The position numbers and the translations under genes were made by a program. Of a stretch of DNA of 6,548 nucleotides, positions 1 to 5,115 are shown in pieces; position 1 is the first letter of the stretch, and each line of letters begins with the position of its first letter. The notes beneath the pieces are model-generated. The model was not told the DNA's origin. It made no database searches and saw only the letters and a program-made list of their open reading frames with translations. This stretch comes from Dehalococcoidia bacterium (lineage in GTDB: Bacteria; Chloroflexota; Dehalococcoidia; Lucifugimonadales; JAGWBF01), in contig JAGWBG010000085.1 of NCBI GenBank assembly GCA_021296015.1, positions 1 through 6,548 of the forward strand. The letters run 5' to 3'.

Positions 1-177
1 CAGGACGCACCGGAGGCCCAGGAAACGGTGGATGAATTTCTCCGCAGTGTACCCGACAGCCTGGAACGTATATATGAAAAAATTCCCGAAGAGTACATAG
101 CCGCCTACCGGGAAAAGGTTGTTGAAAGTTCCGCACGCTTGATAAAGGAGTACCTCGATGCGTCTGAAAGTGATTAG
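1..177 (+). CDS. 3' end of an unrecognised gene upstream of hisD
   Basis: An open frame runs in from the window edge (frame 1) and ends at TAG 175-177, giving the last 58 residues of a protein. The tail is acidic and looks helical, with segments such as VDEFLRSVPDSLERIYEKI and EKVVESSARLIKEYL; no catalytic motif is visible. It overlaps the start of hisD by 20 nt, and the hisD ribosome binding site lies inside it, so it is probably the preceding gene of the same operon. hisG is a common neighbour of hisD, but this tail does not look to me like a HisG C-terminus, so no function is assigned. That the frame is coding is supported by its openness, the tight overlap and plausible codon use. Confidence 0.6.
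   Translation, partial: QDAPEAQETVDEFLRSVPDSLERIYEKIPEEYIAAYREKVVESSARLIKEYLDASESD
145..150 (+). promoter_or_regulatory. Shine-Dalgarno of hisD
   Basis: AAGGAG ends 7 nt before the ATG at 158. It lies inside the end of the upstream frame and decides the hisD start. The next in-frame ATG (182) has only a G-run one base upstream, which is too close. Confidence 0.75.
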
Positions 178-1525
178 GGGTATGGCCCAGGCCAGGAAGG
201 AGCTTTTCCGGGTAGACGTTCTGAACTTGGACTCCGTACCTCAGGAGGTTATAGACAGGACTGAGAAGGTGTTCGGAGAGCGGCTGTCTCCGATGGAGTC
301 AGTCCAGCGTATCCTTGAGGATGTCCGGCTGCAAGGTGACAATGCCATCAGGCATTACTCCCGTATTCTGGACGGCGTAGAGATGGATGGCCTTGAGGTA
401 TCCAAGGAGCAAATTACCAGGGCCTACGAGCAAGCCCCTGGTGTTCTGGTTGAGGCCCTGGAATTTGCAGCTAAGCGCATAGATGACTTTCACAGAGCCA
501 CGATGCGTAAGAGTTGGGTTGACCTACCCTCAGGTATTGGCGAGTTGGTAGTACCCATCGAACGTGTGGGCATCTATGCCCCCGGGGGCACCGCTTCATA
601 TCCTTCTACGGTGCTCATGACAGCCATACCTGCCAGAGTAGCCGGAGTGAAGGAAATAGTGCTGGCTACACCTCCCAGAGATGGTGAGAACCCTGACATA
701 ACCGTGCTGGCAGCGGCAAAGCTGGCGGGAGTGGATAGGGTCATTCGGGTAGGTGGAGTCCAGGCTATAGGCGCTATGGCTTTCGGAACGGAGACCTTAC
801 CAAAGGTGGACAAGATTTGTGGCCCCGGCAATCTCTTTGTTACCATAGCCAAGAAACTGGTCTTTGGGCAAGTGGACATAGACGGCCTTTACGGTCCTAC
901 GGAGACGGTGGTGATTGCAGACGAGACGGCAAGTCCCGCTTACTGTGCCGCCGATATGTTGGCACAGGCAGAACATGACCCACAGGCATCAGCCATCCTG
1001 GTCACTACGTCTTCAGCCCTCGTAGGTGAGATTGAGAAGGAGGTTGATAAACAGCTCGCTTCGCTGGAGCGTGGAGAACTGGCCGGAGCATCCCTGGAGC
1101 GGCAAGGCAAGGTGATTCTCGTAGACGATATGGACGACGCCCTGGAGCTAGCCAATCACATCGCACCCGAGCATCTTTGCATGATGGTTGAAGAACCCTG
1201 GGCGTGGGCTGGTAAGGTAAAACACGCAGGTGGGGTGTTTTTGGGTCCCTTCTCTCCGGAAGTGATGGGGGACTACGTGGCAGGCCCCAGCCATGTGATG
1301 CCCACGGGGGGCACGGCCCGCTTTAGCTCTGCCCTGAGCGTACACCACTTCCTCAAGACTATGCCTGTTGTTGGCCTGAAGCCCGATGAGTACCATGGTC
1401 TGGCTGAGGCTGCCGCCGTCATTGCCAGAGCGGAAGGACTTACGGGACATGCGAGGGCTGTGGAGGGCAGGCTGAGTGACCTGACAGGTCGTGAGGACAT
1501 GAGGCAAAGGAAAACGGCGCCATGA
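158..1525 (+). CDS. hisD: Histidinol dehydrogenase
   Basis: Cytoplasmic zinc enzyme (EC 1.1.1.23) that oxidises L-histidinol to L-histidine in two NAD-dependent steps, the end of histidine synthesis. The 455 residues are slightly longer than E. coli HisD (434), mostly at the N-terminus. Expected active-site residues are all present: zinc ligands Gln270 and His273 (QAEHD), Asp372 (MGDYVAGPSH) and His431 (LTGHARAVEGR), and the catalytic pair Glu338-His339 (APEHL). With an offset of 11-12 these match E. coli Q259, H262, D360, H419, E326 and H327. The glycine-rich stretch CGPGN (221-225) is intact. At 242-254 the protein reads DGLYGPTETVVIA, where E. coli-type enzymes have MPAGPSEVLVIA; I recall this variant from cyanobacterial and other deep-branching HisD. 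The ATG at 158 is backed by AAGGAG. The stop TGA overlaps the hisC start as ATGA, implying translational coupling. The gene appears intact and functional. Confidence 0.96.
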   Translation: MRLKVIRGMAQARKELFRVDVLNLDSVPQEVIDRTEKVFGERLSPMESVQRILEDVRLQGDNAIRHYSRILDGVEMDGLEVSKEQITRAYEQAPGVLVEALEFAAKRIDDFHRATMRKSWVDLPSGIGELVVPIERVGIYAPGGTASYPSTVLMTAIPARVAGVKEIVLATPPRDGENPDITVLAAAKLAGVDRVIRVGGVQAIGAMAFGTETLPKVDKICGPGNLFVTIAKKLVFGQVDIDGLYGPTETVVIADETASPAYCAADMLAQAEHDPQASAILVTTSSALVGEIEKEVDKQLASLERGELAGASLERQGKVILVDDMDDALELANHIAPEHLCMMVEEPWAWAGKVKHAGGVFLGPFSPEVMGDYVAGPSHVMPTGGTARFSSALSVHHFLKTMPVVGLKPDEYHGLAEAAAVIARAEGLTGHARAVEGRLSDLTGREDMRQRKTAP

Positions 1526-2616
1526 CTGACGTAGTGAGCCTTTTGCAGCCACATATTCGCGGCCTTGAGATATACCAGGGTGTAGACCCCATGGAGGTCC
1601 TGGCTCAAAAAGCGGGCATACCACCCCACAAGATTATCAAGCTTAATGGTAACGAGAACCCCTACGGCCCTTCACCCGGCGTAATGGCGGCCCTGGGGAG
1701 CTATAAGCTCTACAATCTATACCCGGACCCGGAGCAGCGTCAGTTGCGGAATGCCCTGTCGGAGTACCTGGGCGTGGAGCCGGAGTGCATTGTGGCCGGC
1801 AATGGAAGCGACGAAATCATAGACTTGATTCTCCGAATGTTTCTCGGTCTGGGAGACGTGACGATAGACCATACCCCCACCTTTGGCATGTACTCCGGTT
1901 GTACTCGTATATGTGGTGGTGACGTGGAGGCAGTTCCCCGGAATGAGTCCTTTGAGATAGACCTGGAGGCCACTAGGCCAGCCCTGGGGTCAAGGACCAA
2001 GGTCATCTTCCTGGCATCTCCCAACAACCCAACCGGTAACGTAGCCCCGGAGTGGCAGGTCCGTCAGCTTCTGGCAACCGGGACTCTCGTTGTTGTGGAT
2101 TAAGCCAATTATGAGTTCTGCGGGCAGACTATGATACCCCTGGTGCATGAGTATCCTAATCTCATTGTGCTACGCACTTTCAGCAAATGGGCGGGCTTGG
2201 CCGGCTTGCGAATAGGACTTGGCGTAATGAGTCCTGACATTGCCAGGGTGATGATGGGCGTGAAGCCTCCGTACAACGTGAACCTAGCAGCCGAGGTGGC
2301 ACTATTGGCTTCCCTTGAGGACAGAGAAGGTCTGGTCGAGAGGGTAAATGCCATCGTAGATGAGCGGGACCGCATGTTCTCATTGCTGAGGGAAGTTCCT
2401 GGTGTGCGACCCTGTCCTTCACAGGCAAACTTTGTCCTTTGCCAACTCCCCCCTGGAAGGGGGAAGCAGGTCTTTGAAGGACTTGCCAGCAAAGGGATAT
2501 TTTTGCGGTACTTTTCTAACCCCCGGCTGGAGGATTACGTCAGGATAAGCGTAGGGCTTCCCCACGAGACCGATGCCGTGATAGAAACACTGAACAGTGT
2601 CCTTAATGACCAGTGA
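1522..2616 (+). pseudogene. hisC: Histidinol-phosphate aminotransferase, broken by an in-frame TAA
   Basis: HisC (EC 2.6.1.9) is the PLP enzyme that transfers an amino group from glutamate to imidazole-acetol phosphate. The frame would give about 364 residues, normal for the family (E. coli 356), but TAA at 2101-2103 (codon 194) splits it into a 193-codon and a 170-codon part in the same frame. Visible before the stop: KLNGNENPYGPSP (40-52), YPDPEQ (67-72), the cofactor-phosphate loop GNGSDE (93-98), SPNNPTG (166-172) and VVVD193, whose Asp should contact the PLP ring nitrogen. After it: TFSK222 (Schiff-base lysine), GLR230, and Arg329 and Arg341 near the substrate site. The expected motif is D-E-A-Y; the sequence reads D-stop-A-N, so the Tyr equivalent to E. 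coli Tyr187 is also lost. Start: ATG overlapping the hisD stop, with AGGA 10 nt upstream (1508-1511). Neither fragment could work alone: the first lacks Lys222, the second lacks the cofactor-phosphate loop. It may be a recent pseudogene, a sequencing or assembly error, or (unlikely) a recoded gene; a second aminotransferase could cover the step. Confidence 0.85.
2101..2103 (+). other. Premature in-frame stop (TAA) in hisC
   Basis: Codons read GTG-GAT-TAA-GCC-AAT-TAT-GAG. In HisC relatives the protein here is V-D-E-A-Y-Y-E, so TAA replaces a Glu codon and one G-to-T change from GAA would create it. The frame downstream is open to 2616 without a shift. Confidence 0.9.
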
Positions 2617-2636
2617 GGGCGATTCGCTAATCGCCC
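2617..2636 (+). other. Perfect 8-bp hairpin between hisC and hisB
   Basis: GGGCGATT (2617-2624) pairs with AATCGCCC (2629-2636) around a 4-nt CGCT loop, beginning on the base after the hisC stop. It is followed by CACAAAAAG on the + strand, not a U-run, so it is not an intrinsic terminator. It lies 8 nt upstream of the hisB ribosome binding site. Possible roles are protecting the upstream mRNA 3' end, marking a processing site or tuning hisB translation; none is demonstrated. Confidence 0.6.
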
Positions 2637-2644
2637 CACAAAAA

Positions 2645-2651
2645 GAAGGAG
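2645..2651 (+). promoter_or_regulatory. Shine-Dalgarno of hisB, supports a TTG start
   Basis: GAAGGAG ends 7 nt before TTG 2659. There is no ATG or GTG in frame between the hisC stop and this TTG, and the next internal Met (codon 37) lies inside a conserved motif. The TTG is therefore the only reasonable start. Confidence 0.75.
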
Positions 2652-2658
2652 CAGCGAC

Positions 2659-3258
2659 TTGGAGCCACGCCAGACGGATATTGACCGCCACACCGGGGAG
2701 ACATCCATATCTCTTTCCATAAACCTGGATGGCGAAGGTGAACATGATATTGTCACAGGTAACGGAATGCTGGACCACCTGCTGGCCCAACTGTCAAGGC
2801 ACGGGCTGATTGACATAACATTGCGAGCCGAGGGAGACCTTTCCACAGGATGGCATCATCTGGTGGAAGATACCGCTATAACCCTGGGAAGAGCCTTTCG
2901 GGGAGCGTTGGGTGAAGGTAGCGGAATACGCCGAATGGGTCATGCCTTTGTTCCTCTGGATGAGACGCTGGCCATGGTGGCAGTTGACTTGAGCGGGAGG
3001 AGCTATGCCGTTCTGGACCTATCTCTAGATGATGCAATGGTCGAGACGCTACCGGGGGACCTGGTCAGACACTTCCTGGAGAGCTTCGCCATCGAGTCCA
3101 GAATAACCCTACATGCTCGAATACTGGCAGGGATGAACTCTCACCATAAAGCGGAGGCACTGTTCAAAGCTCTTGCCAAAGCGCTGCGGTACGCGGTGGA
3201 GTTGGACCCCAGAGGGGCGGGGCAGATTCCCAGCACAAAAGCAACCATACAAGGCTAG
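2659..3258 (+). CDS. hisB: Imidazoleglycerol-phosphate dehydratase
   Basis: Monofunctional IGPD (EC 4.2.1.19), which dehydrates imidazoleglycerol phosphate to imidazole-acetol phosphate, the substrate of HisC. Its 199 residues are typical of the single-domain form; there is no histidinol-phosphatase domain as in E. coli. The two-manganese site characteristic of the family is visible: His40 (GMLDHLL), His66-His67 and Glu70 (WHHLVEDTA), His95 (GHAFVPLDE), His138 (VRHFLESF), His162-His163 and Glu166 (SHHKAEA). The C-terminal IPSTK (190-194) is also present. Translation starts at TTG with a strong, well-spaced GAAGGAG. The gene is in the same frame as hisC with no stop between 2617 and 2658. Its TAG stop lies on the CTAG shared with the opposing purS. 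hisH, hisA and hisF do not follow, so they must be elsewhere in the genome. It looks intact; if the hisC lesion is real, polar effects on hisB are possible. Confidence 0.96.
   Translation: MEPRQTDIDRHTGETSISLSINLDGEGEHDIVTGNGMLDHLLAQLSRHGLIDITLRAEGDLSTGWHHLVEDTAITLGRAFRGALGEGSGIRRMGHAFVPLDETLAMVAVDLSGRSYAVLDLSLDDAMVETLPGDLVRHFLESFAIESRITLHARILAGMNSHHKAEALFKALAKALRYAVELDPRGAGQIPSTKATIQG
3255..3258. other. Convergent stop-codon overlap (CTAG) of hisB and purS
   Basis: hisB ends with TAG at 3256-3258 on the + strand, and purS ends with TAG read from 3257-3255 on the - strand. The two genes overlap by four palindromic bases. No GC-rich hairpin with a U-run was found in the last roughly 100 nt of either gene, so each transcript probably runs antisense into the other, or ends by Rho or further downstream. 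Confidence 0.85.
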
Positions 3259-3506
3259 GACAGTTCCTCCAGATCGAAGTGGAAATCCTCTATAACGGGG
3301 TTGGAAAGCAGCTTATGGCACATCTCGCTAATCTGTGCCTCGGCCCCGCTTCGCTCGTCCGCCTGTATCTTTACCTCCAGATACTTACCCATCCTCACGC
3401 TTTCCACCGAATCGTACCCCAGGGTCTTTAGGCCACCGTGAACTGTCTGTCCCTGGGGGTCGTTGACGGTGGACTTGAGAGTTATATAAATCTTGGCCAG
3501 GAACAT
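3255..3506 (-). CDS. purS: Phosphoribosylformylglycinamidine synthase subunit PurS
   Basis: PurS is the small (about 80-residue) subunit of the three-part FGAM synthase PurS-PurQ-PurL (EC 6.3.5.3) found in Gram-positives and many other bacteria. It bridges the glutaminase PurQ and the synthetase PurL. The 83-residue product has the family pattern: beta-strand AKIYITLK followed by DPQGQTVHGGLKTLGY (16-31), then VRMGKYLEVKI (38-48), and a C-terminal helix with CHKLLSNPVIEDF. The chosen start is the ATG at 3506-3504, which gives the usual PurS N-terminus; a TTG immediately before it (3509) is an alternative. AGGAG lies only 3 nt from this ATG, an unusually short gap. The stop of the preceding gene is 6 nt upstream. 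It is the last gene of the - strand cluster, with no purQ or purL after it, so those must be encoded elsewhere. The short length makes details uncertain, but the family call is firm. Confidence 0.92.
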   Translation of the reverse strand: MFLAKIYITLKSTVNDPQGQTVHGGLKTLGYDSVESVRMGKYLEVKIQADERSGAEAQISEMCHKLLSNPVIEDFHFDLEELS

Positions 3507-3512
3507 CAACTC

Positions 3513-4181
3513 CTACTGCCCTTGCCCAGCAACCTCTCTGAAATAGACCTTCACGTCGTCGTCGTCCTTGGGGGTATACTCCCTGAAGGTCTCGGTCATG
3601 TCCTGCCCGTTGACGAGAACTTGAACCGTACCTATAGTGCCATCCGGGCAGGGGTCACCATTCCGATATATCTCTCCCTCCAGCGTCTCTACCTGGTCGG
3701 GGTATATTTCTAGGGGGAAGCTATCAAAGAAACGGCCAATGTTGGCTCCGAGTCCCGCCTCCTCCAGATTATAGGGATGAACGTGTATAAGGCCATCTCC
3801 AACCCCATGAGAATGTACTCCGCCATCGGACGCCGGGAGATCTATGGTCTCTCCACAAATCTCCATGAGAAGAGTTGAGTGCCAGTGGTCTCCAATCTGA
3901 GCGCCGTCACCGGCACCCGACAGCCCTTGACCACCTATACCGCCGGGGAATGAAGACAACGCGAAGCTACCGATAATGAGGGCTGCGAATATTGCCGCCG
4001 CACTTATAAAGCTCCAGCGGCGTATCTTCCTCCAAGTTCTGGGACGCAGCCTGAGACCAAAGCGCGGCCAGTTGAACTTTCTCGCCGTTTCAGTAGCCGC
4101 GGGTGTCGTAGGCGTAATGCTACCCCTTCTCGACCTGGAAGGCCTTGCCCTGTTGCGTCTGCGCCCCTTTGATTCCGGCAT
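3513..4181 (-). CDS. Membrane-anchored protein with His-rich extracytoplasmic domain, function unknown
   Basis: The 222-residue protein is not assigned a function. Residues 1-20 are very basic (GRRRNRARPSRSRRG), followed by a Pro/Thr/Ala linker and a second basic patch (39-55). One membrane segment follows (about 57-78, SFISAAAIFAALIIGSFALS), then a Gly-rich linker (79-97) and an outer domain. By the positive-inside rule the N-terminus is cytoplasmic and the domain outside. The domain carries three His pairs, H99-W-H101, H123-S-H125 and H133-V-H135, plus Cys109 and Cys177, suggesting metal binding or a disulfide. A later part (154-215) contains VQVLVNGQDM, a run of four Asp (206-209) and VKVYF, suggesting a beta-rich fold. 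I recall similar HWH...HTHG...HIHP proteins of unknown function in Actinobacteria and Chloroflexota, unverified. The ATG is preceded by AAGGAA (4191-4196) with 9-nt spacing. It lies 20 nt after purC and 3 nt before purS's possible TTG start, so it is co-transcribed with purine genes although no purine enzyme is membrane-bound. Confidence 0.85.
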   Translation of the reverse strand: MPESKGRRRNRARPSRSRRGSITPTTPAATETARKFNWPRFGLRLRPRTWRKIRRWSFISAAAIFAALIIGSFALSSFPGGIGGQGLSGAGDGAQIGDHWHSTLLMEICGETIDLPASDGGVHSHGVGDGLIHVHPYNLEEAGLGANIGRFFDSFPLEIYPDQVETLEGEIYRNGDPCPDGTIGTVQVLVNGQDMTETFREYTPKDDDDVKVYFREVAGQGQ

Positions 4182-4190
4182 AGGTAGAAT

Positions 4191-4196
4191 TTCCTT
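4191..4196 (-). promoter_or_regulatory. Shine-Dalgarno of the membrane protein gene
   Basis: AAGGAA on the - strand lies 9 nt before the ATG at 4181, within the 20-nt gap after purC. It supports this gene being translated independently and the chosen start. Confidence 0.6.
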
Positions 4197-4201
4197 GTTG
4201 C

Positions 4202-5107
4202 TCAGGCTTTGGGAAGCTCCTCACCAGTCAGAAGGTGATAAGCTTCTATATAACGTTCCGAGGTTTTACGCACCACGTCTTCAGGGAGGGATGGCGCTGG
4301 CGGTTCCCTGTCCCAGCCGTGGGCATCTAGCCAGTCTCTAACATACTGCTTGTCAAAATTGGGTAAAGAGCGTCCCGGCTCGTAACCGGAGGCATCCCAG
4401 AAGCGACTGGAGTCCGGGGTAAGAAGCTCGTCTATGAGTATCAGATTGCCATCAACGATACCGAATTCCATCTTGGTATCGGCCAGAATAATGCCTCTCT
4501 GCCGGGCAAAATCGTTGGCAAAGCTGTAGATTGACAGGCTGCTCTCCTCCAACTGCCGTGCCAGGTTCTCCCCCACCATGTCCACCACTTCTTGATGGGT
4601 CATATTCTGGTCGTGGCCTTCTTCAGCCTTGGTGGTGGGGGTGAATAATGGCTCAGGCAGGGCCTGTCCCTCTTTCAGGCCTTCCGGCAGTTCCTTGCCC
4701 CAAACCGTGCCGTTCCGCCTGTACTCCGCCCATGCGGAGCCGGCGAGGTAGCCTCTTACAATGCACTCTATGTCTATACGCTGTGCTTTTCTGACAACCA
4801 TGGACTGCTGGGATATTTCTTGAGACACCAGGGAGAAGGTGGCATTGCCTTTGTATTTCTCGATAACCTCGGGAGCGTCCGCCATTCCGACGAGGTGGTT
4901 GTCCATCAGATTGGTAGTGTGACGAAACCAGAAGGCAGACATCCGAGCGAGCACCTCGCCCTTGCCCGGTATGCCGGTCGGCAGTACCACGTCAAAAGCA
5001 GAGATACGGTCCGTGGCTATCATGAGGAGGTGTCCGTCACCCAGGTCATAGGTGTCTCTCACCTTGCCCTTGTGGAGTCGGTTGGGTAGATTCGTTTCAA
5101 TAATCAT
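4202..5107 (-). CDS. purC: SAICAR synthase (phosphoribosylaminoimidazole-succinocarboxamide synthase)
   Basis: Cytoplasmic ATP-dependent ligase (EC 6.3.2.6) that joins CAIR and aspartate to give SAICAR, the step immediately before PurB. At 301 residues it is the longer form (yeast Ade1-like, about 300) rather than the short form of E. coli and Bacillus (about 240). Visible motifs: the ATP-binding N-terminal GKVRDTYDLGDG (14-25), ATDRISAFDVVLP (31-43), the first family signature IECIVRGYLAGSAW (113-126), the long-form segment PLFTPTTKAEEGHD (153-166), and the second signature LADTKMEFG (208-216) followed by IDELLTPDSSRFW (225-237). The start ATG (5107) is 8 nt after the purB stop. A weak AGGAA (5117-5113) overlaps that stop codon, suggesting coupling to purB translation. 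No lesions are seen. Confidence 0.96.
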   Translation of the reverse strand: MIIETNLPNRLHKGKVRDTYDLGDGHLLMIATDRISAFDVVLPTGIPGKGEVLARMSAFWFRHTTNLMDNHLVGMADAPEVIEKYKGNATFSLVSQEISQQSMVVRKAQRIDIECIVRGYLAGSAWAEYRRNGTVWGKELPEGLKEGQALPEPLFTPTTKAEEGHDQNMTHQEVVDMVGENLARQLEESSLSIYSFANDFARQRGIILADTKMEFGIVDGNLILIDELLTPDSSRFWDASGYEPGRSLPNFDKQYVRDWLDAHGWDREPPAPSLPEDVVRKTSERYIEAYHLLTGEELPKA

Positions 5108-5115
5108 ATATATTC

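Noticed and set aside
1148..1624. 158-residue open frame on the - strand
   Set aside because: Antisense to hisD and the start of hisC, both with strong motifs; it shows no family features and no plausible place in an operon.
2101..2103. Selenocysteine or pyrrolysine recoding at the hisC stop
   Set aside because: Those systems use TGA and TAG, not TAA, and the expected residue is Glu.
2587..2600. ACACTG-AA-CAGTGT palindrome as an operator
   Set aside because: It lies inside coding sequence near the end of hisC, with a 2-nt centre and no promoter context; probably chance.
2131..2616. Downstream hisC part as a separate gene starting at ATG 2131
   Set aside because: It is the C-terminal half of a PLP enzyme without its cofactor-phosphate loop, has no clear ribosome binding site, and the break does not fall at a domain boundary. 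It is better read as the remainder of a broken hisC.
3207..3217. CCCC-AGA-GGGG as a terminator for hisB
   Set aside because: Only a 4-bp stem, inside the hisB coding region, and with no U-run after it.
3976..4341. 121-residue open frame on the + strand
   Set aside because: It spans the junction of the membrane protein gene and purC on the opposite strand; both of those have clear features and ribosome binding sites, and this frame has none.
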